Positions 31,601 through 43,373 of a DNA stretch of 64,000 nucleotides are shown piece by piece. The DNA lies in contig NC_077227.1 of assembly GCF_027887165.1 (NCBI RefSeq), forward strand, positions 537,452,293-537,516,292, read 5' to 3'. Below the pieces are notes generated by a model. The model was not told the DNA's origin. It ran no database searches and saw only the letters and a program-made list of their open reading frames with translations. The stretch is from Monodelphis domestica. Taxonomy: Eukaryota > Chordata > Mammalia > Didelphimorphia > Didelphidae. Position 1 is the stretch's first letter. The number at the start of each line of letters is the position of its first letter. The position numbers were made by a program, and so were the translations under genes.

Positions 31601-32844
31601 AAAAAGATATAAAGGGTAATACCATAAGAAAATTAGAGGAGCACAAAATAGTTTACCTCTTAGATCTATGGATAAGGGAAGAATTTATGACCAAACAAAA
31701 GATAAAGAGCATTCTAGGATATAAAATGAATAATTCTGATTGTATTAAATTTAAAAATTTTGAACAAACAAAATCAATGCAACCAAGATTCAACAGAAAG
31801 CAGTTACAGCAAGTATCTATGATAAAGGTCTCATTTCTCAGATATATAGAGAATTGATATTCTCAGGATATATAGAGAATTCTTAAAAATATAGGTCATT
31901 ATCCAATTGATGAATGACCAAAATCTATGAGCAAGTAGTTTTCAGATGAAGAAATCAAAGCTATCTATAGTCAGATGAAAGAATGCTCTAAATCACTTGA
32001 TTTAGAGAATTGCAAATTGAAACAACTCTGAGGTACCACCTCACACATTTCACATTGGTCAACATTACAGAAAAGGAAAATTATAATGTTGGAGGGGATT
32101 TGGGAAAATTGGGGCACTGTTGATGGAGTTGTAATCTGATCCAACAATTCTGGAGAGCAATTTGGAACTATCCCAAAGGGCTCTAAAACCCTTTGATCCA
32201 GAAATGTAACTAAGTCTGTATCCCAAAGGGATTTTGTTTTTAAAAGGAAAAAGAATCTATTTATACAAAAATATTTATTAAAGTTCTTTTTGTGGTAGAA
32301 GAGAATTGGAAATTGAGGGATTATCCATCAGTTGGGAAATGGCTGAACAAGTTATAGTAATGGAATACTAGTGTGCCATAAGAAATGACAAGCAGAATGA
32401 GTTCAGAAAAACCTGTGAAGACTTATGAACTGATGCAATGTGAAAGGAGCAAAACCAGAAGAACATTATATGTGAATGACTGAAGTATTCTCAGCAATAC
32501 AGTGATCCAAGACAATCCCAGAGACTTATGATGAAAGATACCATCTGCCTCCAGAGAAAGAACTGATAGAGTCTGAATGCAGAACAAAACATACTATACT
32601 TCACTTTCTTCTTTTTGTTTTTTGTTTGTGATCTTTTCCACAAAGAGAGATGGGGTGGCAGAGAGTTAAGGAAGGAGAGAATTTGGAATTTAAAAAAAAA
32701 TTTTTAAGAATGTTAAAATTGTTTTTATGTGTAATTGGGGGAAAATAAAAATTTTAAAATAATAGATTGTTATTAATATCTCATTTTAATATCACCTAGA
32801 CTTCTCCCCTTGTCATTCTTATTCTCTCTCAGAGAGTCATATTT

Positions 32845-33080
32845 GTTATTAAGTCATTTTTCAGTCATATCCAACTCTTGGGTTTTTCTGGGCAGAAACA
32901 CTAGAAATGGTTTGCCATTTATTTCTCCAGATTGTTTCACAGATGAGGAAACTGAAGGAAACAGGGTTAAGTGACCTGCCCAGGGTCACACATCTAGTAA
33001 GTGTTTGAGGCCAGATTTGAACTCAGGAGGATGTCTTCCTGACTCCTGGCCCAACACCTCATCCACAGAAAAAACATCCA
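32845..33080 (-). repeat. Mar-1 SINE
   Basis: 'cagtcatatccaactcttgg', 'cagatgaggaaactgaagga' and 'gtttgaggccagatttgaac'. Confidence 0.9.
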
Positions 33081-33369
33081 TACATTATTTTTTAAATGGA
33101 CTTATATGCAATGCTTAACACACAGACTTCCTTACCACCTGAGCAAAGGAGTGGTGGTGGGGTGGGGGTGGGGAAATCTTCTTACATCTTTGGGACCAAC
33201 TTATTCATTGCTATTTTTCAACATATATTTTTTATCATTTGAGGGTTGGTTTTTTTACCCATGTTGTTGCAGTCATATTGTTTTCTTGCTCCTGTTTACT
33301 CCACATAGTATTTTACTTGCATCTTCCACTTGTCATGCAATATTTCATATTATAGTTATGAGTATTAAT

Positions 33370-33480
33370 GTCTCATCCCTCAACTGGACCCCATGAGAAT
33401 AGTGACTAGGTCTTACCTGAACTTTGTATCTCTAGCCTAGTGAGAGAGCACAGCACATACCATAATGCTCTGCACCCAAT
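33370..33480 (+). repeat. L2 3' end fragment
   Basis: 'ccccatgagaatagtgacta' and 'acagcacataccataatgct' resemble the sense L2 terminus. Confidence 0.5.
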
Positions 33481-33489
33481 AGGTAGAGT

Positions 33490-33580
33490 AGAAAAAATGC
33501 TGATTTTGGAGTCAGAGGACCCAGGTTTGAATTCCATTTCTGATGCTACCCAGGCAACCTAGGGAAAAGTCACTGGGGAC
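33490..33580 (+). repeat. MIR fragment
   Basis: 'ttttggagtcagaggaccca' + 'ggtttgaattcc'. Confidence 0.75.
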
Positions 33581-33683
33581 AATACATAAGGCTTTTCCAT
33601 ATTGATTGGATCTCACAGAGCTTGCCCTTTTCTCTGTTGGGTTATGCCTTCTAGAAACAAAGAAGAACTTCACCCTCACCCTT

Positions 33684-33685
<2 letters not shown>

Positions 33686-33730
<45 letters not shown>
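33686..33730 (+). repeat. (CA)n microsatellite
   Basis: About 22 uninterrupted CA units. Confidence 0.97.
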
Positions 33731-33733
<3 letters not shown>

Positions 33734-33884
33734 TTTAGAAGAAAGATTTTAACAGAGGATTTTATATCAGAAATGATGAGAAATGTAATTATTAAGATGG
33801 TGAGAGGTCTGGGAACTACTTTGTTAAAGAAACTGATGAGTAGATGGTAGAATGAGGAAAGTTAGAAATGTAGTAGATGTGTGG

Positions 33885-34030
33885 TGTTGGATAAATGATT
33901 TTACCTTTGCCTCAGTCTCATCTATAAAATAACAGCACCTACATCCCAGTTTTGTGAGGATCAAATAAGATAATGGATGTAAAATGTTTTGTAAACCTTA
34001 AAGCATTAACTATTATTATTATTAACTGAG
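33885..34030 (+). repeat. MIR SINE fragment
   Basis: 'cctcagtctcatctataaaa' and 'tgtgaggatcaaataagata'. Confidence 0.8.
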
Positions 34031-34248
34031 AAAAGTGTCCACTGCTTTAAAATATCTGAAGCCCTATGCCAGGAGCCATCAAAGCCGCACTGTTTGACAT
34101 GATCACACATGAAAACTGGAGGCTGCAAAGCAACCCCCAGGAAAGATGGAAACTTCCACTCAACCCCTGTCTGTGTGACTTCTCTCACTAACATCCCTTT
34201 TTATTGGAATTGTTCCCCAGGAGAAAATAGAGTCTAAAATGCCTACAA

Positions 34249-35040
34249 TGTTGAAATCAACGTCCCACTCTATCTCTCCATAATATTGCCAAAAAAATTA
34301 AACCAAAAGATTCCTATGTCCCACTTAGGGTCCCACCTTTTCCTAGATTAAACTTCTAACAAAACTGCAGTTAGATTCTCCACCCCCACTACAAGCCAGG
34401 GATGACAGGTATATTAATTACCTCTCAGGCAGAGACTGGCACGTTATACTTCACTGATTTGTTCTGCTAACTAAAGCCGAGGCAATCTGTCTTAGAAACC
34501 TTAATGAAATATTACTAAAATGAAAGCCTGATATTAAAAAATATCTAAAAACTGGATTATGTTTTTCCTACCCTTTGACCCCTCAACTTGGCAACAGTGT
34601 TTTTGTTGATTATCTCCTAAGAAATCCTGATTGATTATCTAAGTTGATTAAAGTAACAATAATTATTCTTAGCTTATCTGCAAGTCTGAGAACCTCACCA
34701 GTTAATGAAGAACTGACCTCTAGTTACACTACCTGTGACAAGAAAACGTTTATCTTCTATAAAAGCTTCATGTTTGTCATCATAATCTATAGCAACAGAG
34801 TATGTATGATAATCATAGAATGTTAATTAAACGATTTGTTAAAAGTTAATGTATGACTTATCCAGCTATCTGTAAGGAAACATGTATGTTGAAAAATGAA
34901 TCTTGGTGTCAAATACCTGTGTAACCAGAATGTATAAAAATAAAAATCAAACCAGCAAAGGTGGAGCAGTTCCTTGTGACGCCTGACTGCAGGTTGAAAC
35001 TTTTGACTGTCTACCCATCATTTACACTGATGCTGTCACA
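34249..35040 (+). repeat. Possible old LTR-like element, boundaries uncertain
   Basis: 'gtataaaaataaaaatcaaa' combines a TATA-like and an AATAAA motif, followed by 'gcagttccttgtgacgcctg', as in some LTR R/U5 regions. No duplications or convincing ends were found, so another class is possible. Confidence 0.25.
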
Positions 35041-35310
35041 CCCAGCCAAAGAACCCCCAATGGTAGCCCTATAATGTAGAAGAAGGGTAAAATCTGTTCT
35101 GTGTGGCTCTAGAGTATAAAACTAGGACCAAACTATGATGTTTTGCTGGATGGTAGGTTAGAGGGAGATTTCAGTTCAGTACAAGTGCTGGAGGTTGGTC
35201 AGAGGAATCCCCTAATTAACTGATGAGTTTATATGATAATGACCACGGTACTGGGAGCGAACAAAACTCACTGGAGAAGAGAATTGTTTTATTTCATTAT
35301 GGACTATCAT
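35041..35310. other. Unclassified DNA
   Basis: Nothing recognised before the TG microsatellite. Confidence 0.35.
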
Positions 35311-35314
35311 GAGC

Positions 35315-35316
<2 letters not shown>

Positions 35317-35366
<50 letters not shown>
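35317..35366 (+). repeat. (TG)n microsatellite
   Basis: About 25 uninterrupted GT units. Confidence 0.97.
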
Positions 35367-35369
<3 letters not shown>

Positions 35370-35599
35370 AGACAAACAGATTTGAAAAAAGGGTTTATTT
35401 GGGTTTTGTTGTTGGGTTTTTTTGCATTTTTGTGAGACAAAACAATAGCTTCTCTGTATTCAAAATACATTTAGGAGCTACCATATTACCCATGTCTATA
35501 GAGACTTAGACACAAATTATATCTGTATCCTGAGATTTCAGGAGGAAAATTTGGATGGGGACAAAATAAGCCAGAATATGATTTGGGGAAAGGCCAACA

Positions 35600-35800
35600 A
35601 GGAACTGCTACCCAAACTGCACCTGGTCTATGTGAACCCAGAGTTTGGGTCATGAGTTACACAAGAATAAACTTGATAACTACTGGAGCTGTCCAGCAAT
35701 GAGGAAGACTGTTCCATGAAGTAGTGAGCAGCTTTTTAATACCAGAACAGTAGAGAAGTTCAAGCAGAGATTGGTGTGACCATCTGTCAGGAGCGTTGTA
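35600..35800 (+). repeat. CR1/L3-type LINE 3' part
   Basis: 'gagcagctttttaataccag' and 'gttcaagcagagattggtgt' + 'gaccatctgtcagg' match the CR1/L3 3' coding and UTR region. Confidence 0.65.
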
Positions 35801-35984
35801 GAGGAAATGAATGAAATATGTGTGCTAAGGTCCATCTACTAAGGCTCCTACCATTGTAGGGAAAATATTCTGTAAAGGGTTATAGGAATGGTGATGGTCA
35901 TCTCTATTGGTCAGGCCTCTGGAAATCAAAAGTACCAAGTACCATTATCTCTTTTGTTGTATATAAATGTGAAGATTCAGGCCC

Positions 35985-36340
35985 TCGTGCCTCATGGTCA
36001 GAATGTATTCTATCTCCATCTTTCCCATCTGAAATTCTTTTCTTTCAAGATCCACCTAGGTACCGCATCTTTTATGAAGCTTTCTAGGATTCCTCCAGTT
36101 AAAAGAGATCTCTCCCTCACATTTTCCTGGAGTACTTTGTCTGACTTCTTTGCCCTCTCATATTCTGTCTTATATCATCCATGTTTGTGCATTTATGAAT
36201 TTTCCTCCTACTATAATGCAAGTCCCTTAAAAGCAGGGACTGTTTCATTTTATATCTTTACAATTCTTCTCCCAAACCCCAGGAATGAACACTAAAAAAA
36301 AAGTTTAAAAAAGTAAGAGCATAGTAAATGATTGTTGAAT
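35985..36340 (+). repeat. L2 LINE 3' region
   Basis: 'tcttttatgaagctttctag', 'atgcaagtcccttaaaagca' and 'agtaaatgattgttgaatca' in L2 order. Confidence 0.85.
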
Positions 36341-36587
36341 CAAATTAATTCATCTTTTAATTTGACTACAAACTTTAAAAACTCAACCAAGAAGGGAAAG
36401 AACTACTTGCTACTCAGCAATAAACTTTTACCCTTGGATCATGTTTGAGCTATTCTCATGGAACTTTTTCTCCAGCATTAAGCCAGAAACAGTCTACTAT
36501 GCCATCAAATAATAATTAATAACTCCAAAGAAGAAGCAGGCCAGAGTCCTTTTATCCCACAATGCAGGCAGTCTCATATGGAGACAT

Positions 36588-37015
36588 TATAGGATCATAG
36601 ATGTAAAACTAAAAGGGACCTTCTGTTGTTGCTCAGTCATTTTTAAATCACGTCTGACTCTTCATAACCCTTTTGAGGTTTTCTTGGCAAAGACATTAGA
36701 GTGATTTACCACTTTCTTCTCCAGATTATTTTTAAAGACGAGGAAACTGAAGCAAACAGTGTTAAGTGACTTGCCCAAGATCACACAGCTAGAAAGTGTC
36801 TTAGGTCAGATTTGATACAGGTCTTCCTGCCTCCCGGCCTGGCATTGTATCCACTGAGCCACTTACCTGCCCATGAAAAGGATCTTAGAATCCAGTATCC
36901 AACTGGAGAGTCCAAATGGTCAGAGAGTCTTTTTACAAAGGAGGCTCAGTAAGGTGAAAAGACTTGCTCCCAAATCACACAGGCATAATGTCAGAATCAG
37001 CCTTGAGCAGAGGGC
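36588..37015 (-). repeat. MIR3-like copy split by Mar-1
   Basis: 'aggatcatagatgtaaaact' at the left; it resumes at 36880 with 'ggatcttagaatccagtatc'. Confidence 0.7.
36622..36873 (-). repeat. Mar-1 SINE nested in MIR3-like sequence
   Basis: 'ctgttgttgctcagtcattt', 'gaggttttcttggcaaagac' and 'gtatccactgagccacttac'. Flanking 'aaaagggacctt' / 'aaaaggatctt' is probably its target duplication. Confidence 0.9.
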
Positions 37016-37017
37016 CC

Positions 37018-37510
37018 TGTGATGAATAAAGCAAGGACTCCAGCCAAGAAACCTCTTCCAAGATGGGGGCCTCTCTGGAGGCTAGTTCCTACAGAAAGCC
37101 AGGAAAGGAGTCAGCCTTTTCACTTACCCATGTGGTAGTCCTAAAGGAAGGTCCAAGAACTGCCTCAATAATGTCAGGGTCTCAGGTCCATGAAGCTAAT
37201 CCTTTACCAGCCTCCAACTCGAACTACAACTACAACTCAAAGTCCAAACTCCAAAGAACAACCTCTCACAGAAAGTTACAACTGCTTTTAAAGACACGTC
37301 TTTGCGTCATAAAGTGTGCCTTCCTCCACTTTATGTGAATCAATTGCAGTCTTAGAATTTTCTTAGGACTGCCCAGGGAGCAGTCAGTAGTTTCTGATTT
37401 GTCACCCACTTTTAGCTTATGTGGGTTATATACCTCCCCCCACTCAAGTGTAATACTCTTCTGGTGATTATTCTAAAAGTGGGCAGGGAAGGGTTAATCC
37501 CATCTTCACA
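37018..37510 (-). mobile_element. ERV LTR fragment, same family as two others here
   Basis: Candidate ends 'tgtgatgaataaagc' and 'cccatcttcaca'. On the minus strand it shares 'tgacaaatcagaaac' and 'cccatcttgga' motifs with the LTRs at 38736 and 56298, but is shorter and lacks a clear target duplication. Old and solitary. Confidence 0.55.
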
Positions 37511-37579
37511 AATGTGAGCAATTATTTCTCTGCTCCCCAATCTTCCCTGGATATGAATTCATTCTTCCCAGAGAAAATA

Positions 37580-37790
37580 ACAATTAATATTTATATAGTT
37601 TTGGAAAGTTTACAAAATTAACTCCTTCCATCTCACAGTAAGTGAAGTAGGTGTTATTATCCCCATTTCATAGATGAAGATACTGAGGGTTAGAGAAGTT
37701 GAGAGACACAGCTAGTGTCAGAGGCAGATTTTTAATTGAGTTCTTTCCTAACTATAAAGTAGAAAACTTTCTTCTAAACTGCCCTTCCTT
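37580..37790 (-). repeat. MIR SINE
   Basis: 'ttattatccccatttcatag' and 'gaagatactgagggttagag'. Confidence 0.8.
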
Positions 37791-37984
37791 TCTTAAAAAT
37801 TAGTCTAATATAAAGACCTAGGAAGGACTTTTATGGGCTATCTAGAGCCTAAGTGTTGGGAGAGTCAGAATTCAAGGAAAGGAGTTGGGTCATGCACTGA
37901 GCAGGAGAAGTTTGTTCTCCAGGGAGCTGTAACCAGAGGATTCCAGGAGACTCAAAGCTCAATTTTCTCATAAACAAAAGAGTT

Positions 37985-38115
37985 AGAACATTTGAAGTCT
38001 CAGGTTCTGACTCTCCCTTGGTAACTAATCAAATTGCTTAAGTTCTCTCATCTGTAAAATGAGGGCATAATACATGTTCTTACTTCATAGGGTTGCTCTA
38101 CCAACAAGATGCAGA
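37985..38115 (+). repeat. MIR fragment
   Basis: 'tctcatctgtaaaatgaggg' with 'ttacttcatagggttgctct'. Confidence 0.75.
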
Positions 38116-38735
38116 CGAAAGCTTTTGTAAATCATGTAGTACCATGCAAATATTATAGGTCATGGAAAAATGTCCCTTTGATGTGCTCAGCATTATACCA
38201 GCTACAAAGGGATTATAGAAGACTTGGGCCAGACCTTTGAGCAGTTTATAAGCCAGCTGAGGAGTAAGACATATAAACATGGCTGGTCCTCATCAATATT
38301 TCAGTCAATCTCTTGATGTCCTACCCTTTCCACTCTGAACCCAGATGGATGATCCCTTCTCCAATGCACCCATCCAACCTCACCATCATCTTCAACATGC
38401 TGCCTTCTGACAGACCAAGGAGCTCACTGTGATTCTTCATTTTCCAATATTTCCTCTTCAATCAAAACTCCCTTTCCTTCTTACTCCTGGAGAAGCCAGA
38501 CCTCAGCAGTTAAAAGGAAAGGAATTGATTGAGCCAATTCATACTAAGAGGAGATGACTTGCGTGTGAGAGCCTTGCTCCTTCTCAGGAGCAATTATATT
38601 TTTTTAAAGGCAACTTGTTAACCCAAGAGATTTTCTATTTGGTAGGATTTCAGCCATGGAAGGACTGTTATTGGAAGGCAATGGGACTCTCTTCACAGAC
38701 ACAGTGATACTATGGATTTCACAGTGGTCCTAGTA
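38116..38735. other. Unclassified intergenic DNA
   Basis: Weak L2-like patches only. No gene recognised. Confidence 0.35.
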
Positions 38736-39466
38736 TAAATTTTAGATTTACTCCACCCTGCTTAGTCTAACAAAACAGGAATGTCTACACCCCTACTTAA
38801 GGATTAAGTGTTGAGGATGACCTATGACAGATTTGTGCTAACAAATGACAAATCAGAAACAACTGACAGACCCCCGGGGCTATCTTAAGTCAAGCTTAAG
38901 CTACCATTGGTACATGTAGATGCAGGAAGTGATGCAAAAAAAAGTCTATATATTTCATGTAACTTCCTCTCTTGGGCTCTTTTCGTGGAGAGGTGACTCT
39001 GGCTCTTTTGACGGAGAGGTGGCTGGTGGCCGCGTGCTGGGCGTCTTGGCATCTTGGCATGGCTGCAACTATTGTCCGGGTTTGACAGTGCGCGTCCTTG
39101 ATACAATACTGGGAGAAGCTTAGTAGCATAGTTCAGGTGAGGTGTCTTCCCTGAGCTCTCTTGGTATTTAGGCTCATTCCTTTTTTTCCTTTACCTTTCC
39201 TAAAAACATCATGCTCCTAGGAGGCCCCTCATCTCGGAGGACACCTCGTGGCTGAAAGGTCTCTGAACTCCCCTTGGCTCAGGCTAGGCCAGAGAAATCT
39301 TATACCCTTTTCTATCTCTCTTCTTCTTAATTCCTTCCCTCTATATTAATGAAATCACCATAAAATTCCCAAACTCCCTTGAGTATTTTTATTGGGATTT
39401 GAATTAATCCCTGACAACCAACTAAATTTATATTTCAGTCAAAAACCCTTAAATTTACCCCTTAAA
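38736..39466 (+). mobile_element. Solitary ERV LTR
   Basis: About 730 bp collinear with the inverse of 56298-56975: both carry 'aagcttaagctaccattggt', 'gatgcaggaagtgatg', a TATA-like 'gtctatatatttc' and 'gaattaatccctg' in the same order. No internal retroviral region adjoins. Ends approximate; old. Confidence 0.75.
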
Positions 39467-39534
39467 ATAGCCAGCACAGAGTCCGCACTAAGTTTCATGA
39501 AACACAACTCTTGAGTATGGCGCATTCTTTCCTA

Positions 39535-39700
39535 ATATTCCTGTGGGGTAAGTATATACTTATTATTACCTTCATTTTATAGATAAGGAAACTGAGGCTC
39601 AAAAATGGGTGATGCAGTTAGCATGCATTAGAATCAAAATTGGAGTCTACACATCTCCAGGTGTGCACTCATTCTATTAAACCATGCTTCCTATTTGCTG
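39535..39700 (-). repeat. MIR SINE
   Basis: 'agataaggaaactgaggctc' and the flanking MIR body. Confidence 0.8.
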
Positions 39701-39960
39701 CCTACTTGAGTTGGAGTCAAAAGTCCTAGGTTCAAGGGGGAAGCTAGGTGGCTCAATAGATGAGAGCCAGGCCTAGAGACAGGAGGTCCAGGGATCAAAT
39801 CTGACCTCAGACACTTTCGAACCACATTCTGATTTTGTTGCTTATCACCTATGTGCTATGGATCAAGCCACAACCTTTCTGCTCCAATTTCTTCATCTTT
39901 AAGATGAGAATTGGACTTGATCTTAAAGGCCTTCTCTAGCAGTAAACCCTATAATACCAG
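39700..39960 (+). repeat. MIR split by a SINE1 fragment
   Basis: 'gagttggagtcaaaagtcct' left of the SINE; 'ttcttcatctttaagatgag' right of it. Confidence 0.7.
39738..39823 (+). repeat. SINE1 5' fragment nested in MIR
   Basis: 'gaagctaggtggctcaatag' to 'tctgacctcagacacttt'; the 3' half is missing. Confidence 0.8.
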
Positions 39961-40840
39961 CAATTGTAGCCTTGCCTCAGGTCCTCCTATGGCTAATAGT
40001 AGAACAAGAACTTGACACTGAATATTCTGCCTCTGAGGCCAGTGAACCTTCTCCTGCAGTGGCAGCAGTAACAACTGTAGCATTGCTAAACAGTCAGTTC
40101 CCTAAGCTTGGGGCCAGCTTGGGCTTGTCCCTAAGCAACAATTCCACCTCCTTTGTCCACCGCCCTCCACCCACCCATCCTGCCCTGCTGGCTAGCTGAC
40201 ACAAACCCAGTCTTAAAAGTGAGCCTTTGCCAACGCTAGCTGTCTCCTCTTTCTCTGGGAGGGGGAGAGGAAGCTGGCTTCCAGACAGTCTGGTGGGGAC
40301 CCTGCCAAACCAGAGCCTTTCATCTCTGACCAGACTTTGGCCTCGGGATGCCCAGCCTGACCCAGTTCTCCTGCTAGGGGTAAAGCCATCCCCTGACCTG
40401 GATTTCTGCTCTCTTAGGAATCAATTAGCTTTAGCCAAAAGAAAAGGAATAGGACTTCCTAGGTAAAGGCTTGCCACGCTCCTCTACCCCCTTGCACACA
40501 CACACCCCTAGAATGAAATTGGTCCCCAGCCCTAGCCTTCCTGGAAGACTAGTATCTGCTTTGCCTGGGGAGTAAGCTCTGCAGTTTGGAGTTTCCTGAA
40601 GGAACTCAGGATCTTTCTCTCCACTCATGTCACCACTGCTGCTCTTAGCAATGTTTTTTCAGTACAGATCCCAGGGTAGACTTAAGGCATGTAATCAATG
40701 GCTGTGGATTTACCTGTAGTCAAGGCTCCTTCTTATCAACAGAATGTGAACCTTGTGATCTCAGTAACCTTTGGGGCGCTTTTGTTCAGCCAAGAAAGTT
40801 CTGATTGCTTGTGGGAAGGAAAATCAAGGGCTAGAACAAA
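39960..40840. other. GC-rich unique island, candidate regulatory element
   Basis: About 880 bp markedly richer in G+C than the surrounding AT-rich DNA and free of recognisable repeats. It holds open frames of 75 and 79 codons on the plus strand that look compositional, with no domain or family resemblance. Function unknown; enhancer or lncRNA exon are possibilities. Confidence 0.4.
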
Positions 40841-41094
40841 GAGGTCATACATAACATGAGAGATTAAGAGCTGGGAGGATGTAAGAGTGATCTAATCCAA
40901 TGTTCGTGTTTTATGTGTAACATAGATACCGAGTTAAACAGTACATTTGGTTCTATGGAAACCATGTGGAAGAGAGATTGAGAGATAGATCTGGAATGTC
41001 TCACTGGAGAGCCAGCATTGGGGAGATTCTTAAGCAGCTGTGACTGTGTGTGGTGATCACACTCTTGATCTCCTATCTTCAAAGAAAGAATCCT

Positions 41095-41335
41095 AACAAG
41101 CATTTATTGAGTGCCTACTATGTGCTGGACTAAATACTATACAAACCTCTCATTTAATCCTCAAAACAATCCTGGAAGGTACATATTACTATTATCCTCA
41201 TTTTATAGATAACAAATTCGAGGCTGAAAAAGGTTAAGTGACTTCTCAAGGGTCACACAGCTGACTTTAGATTTGAACTCAGATCTTCCTGACTCCAGCT
41301 ACAGAATTCTATCCACTGTACCAACTAGCAGCCTC
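41095..41335 (-). repeat. MIR SINE, near full length
   Basis: 'catttattgagtgcctacta', 'attttatagataacaaattc' and 'gaactcagatcttcctgact'. Confidence 0.9.
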
Positions 41336-41339
41336 TAAG

Positions 41340-41785
41340 GCTTAGAATTATTTGCAATATAAATATGATATTTTTAATGGTTCATTTTCTCTGGCCACTC
41401 AGAGAGAATTTGGGGTTCTGACCAGAAAGGTAACAGTTAGCTAGTTTCATCTTGGCCAGTTTAACTTCTCTTCCCTTCTATCCTCATTATATAAATTCAG
41501 GCAATAGAATACATAACAGTTAAAGAGGTTCAGAAACCTGGGAGTGAGATGAAATCTCAGTTCAAGCAAGGAGAGAAGAATCTCACCAAGAAGTCTGCTC
41601 TCAGCAGTCACTAAGGGAGCAGATGCTGGGAAGATAGGGTCATGTAAGAGTGTACAAGCTTTCGACACATGTCTGGGATTCTGGGAGAGCCTCCTTGAAA
41701 GGTTCATACCTCCTTTTCTCTTCTTGCCAACTCTTTCTTCATTCTCTACCTCTCCCTTCTATCTCAGAAGTCTTTTAGACAGTCT
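41340..41785. other. Unclassified intergenic DNA
   Basis: No element recognised. Confidence 0.4.
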
Positions 41786-41787
41786 AG

Positions 41788-42029
41788 AGCAGTGATGATG
41801 AGCCTATGGCACACATGCCAAAGATGGCACACAAAGTATTCTCTGTGGGCACACCCCTACCATCCCCCTCCCCAGAGTTCATTACTAGAAAGGCAGAGGG
41901 ACTAGGGAAGAGCTACCTCTCTCCACAGTGCCTGATATTTTTCCCATCCCTCTGCCCAACAGCCCAATGAGAGCACATTGGGGGTGGGTGGGTAAGGTGG
42001 GCAGCTCACAGGTGGCAGAACTGGAGGGG
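41788..42029 (+). mobile_element. hAT-type non-autonomous DNA transposon, 5' part
   Basis: Starts 'cagtgatgatgagcctatgg' + 'cacacatgccaaagatggca' and is collinear with 43374-43809 up to 'cacaggtggcagaactggag', where a SINE1 copy begins. The rest is absent. Confidence 0.75.
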
Positions 42030-42240
42030 AGGGGCAGCTGGGTAGCTCAGTGGATTGAGAGCCAGGCCTAGAGACAGGAAGTCCTAGGTTCAAATCTGGC
42101 CTCTGACACTTCCCAGCTGTGTGACCCTAGGTAAGTCACTTGACCCCCATTGCCTAGCCCTTACCACTCTTCTGCCTTGGGGCCAATTATACAGTATTGA
42201 TTCCAAGATGGAAGGTAAGGGTTTATTTAAAAAAAAAAAA
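42030..42240 (+). repeat. SINE1-type SINE
   Basis: 'gggcagctgggtagctcagt' to 'gatggaaggtaagggtttat' plus a 12-base A-run. Near consensus, so relatively young. Confidence 0.93.
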
Positions 42241-43105
42241 GGTATGAGATAATACTTGTGAAATGCTTGTTAAAATTTTAAACACAATATAAATGCTAGC
42301 TATTTTTATTATCATTTATTTCATAAACTCTCCTCAAAGAAACTAAACTTGAGAGTGCCATAGAGTAATACTACAAACTGTAGAAGGACTTTGTGGGAAA
42401 GAGGGACTCATCAAAATGTCAAAGGATTGACCAGATGGTGATCTCAGGTTAGTTTTCTTGAAAAAAGCAATTGCCTTCCCCTGGGCCCTGAACTGTCCAA
42501 ATAAGTCACTCTAATTGTGGGTGATGGCAAGATCCATATAGATTTACAAAGATAATGCTGCTTGGGAACTATGTGAGTAATTAATCCCCTTCTTCCTCTA
42601 GGACATCCAATATCCTAACCTTTAAAAGATACACCTTGGCTCCTATTGTGTGCTTTTGTATCAATTCTCTGACTGCTGCCATCTCTGGGGTTAAAAAAGT
42701 TGAGTCTCAGAAAGATAGTTTCAAATTCATGCTTGGACACATATAATGCTAAGGTGCTCTTGCCTCAAGACAATCATAATTTTATGGAAGAAGGACACAG
42801 CATAAATATACTGACTTCCTTTTCCATCTCACCCCTTGTGGAATGCAGATCTATCTATTCTGCTGCTGGTCTGATTTGTGGATGGGGAAAAATGGCCAGA
42901 GAAGCCTAATCTGACTATTTCTTTTTACAAATCAAGGAATAGTGTGGCTCTCCTGAACAGAGTTCATCCTTCTGAGTGCTGGCCAACAAATCATGCTGGG
43001 AATAGTCCCAGCCCTGGGAAATCAATGAGGAATTATCAATTGTCTTCTGAACAAGGCACCGATTTGTACCCATTTTCCACAGGAGAAAATTGTGTTGAAA
43101 GTATT
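42241..43105. other. Mostly unclassified DNA
   Basis: A MIR 3' scrap at 42250-42330 is the only repeat seen. No gene. Confidence 0.4.
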
Positions 43106-43108
43106 CAA

Positions 43109-43306
43109 GGGGGCAGCTAGATGGCTCAGGGGACAGAGAGCCAGGCCTATAGGTCCTGGGTTCAAATTTGGCCTCAGACACTTCCTAACTATATAACTCT
43201 GGACAAATCACTTAACCCCATTGCCTAACTCTTACTGCTCTTCTGCCTTAGGATCAATACACAATATGGATTCCAAGACAGAAGGAAAGGGTTTTAAAAA
43301 AAGAAA
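43109..43306 (+). repeat. SINE1-type SINE
   Basis: 'gggggcagctagatggctca' to 'gacagaaggaaagggtttta'. Short internal deletion in the head. Confidence 0.92.
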
Positions 43307-43373
43307 GTGATCTGTCTCCTTCTTAGGATCATTGAGATTGTAGTATTTTAAAACAGCTTCTGGTTTTAAAGTC

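Larger units (their letters stand above)
30576..32757 (+). mobile_element. 5'-truncated LINE-1 interrupted by two SINEs
   Basis: Opens in ORF2 ('aggatataaaatgaatctca'), passes 'cctaaatttatccacttatt', 'gatggcctaccagtactaaa' and 'tctcatttctcagatatata', then the non-coding 3' end with 'aaagaactgatagagtctga'. It ends in an A-rich tail at 32740-32757. SINEs at 31243-31395 and 31453-31600 interrupt sequence that is contiguous in related L1s. ORF2 is badly decayed, so it is inactive. Confidence 0.9.

Noticed and set aside
34249-35040. Full-length ERV spanning this segment and the LTR at 37018.
   Set aside because: No internal retroviral sequence lies between them; L2, CR1 and SINE copies fill the interval.
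40131-40150. 'gtccctaagcaacaa' as an RFX X-box.
   Set aside because: Only one half-site fits; the other has two mismatches at key positions.
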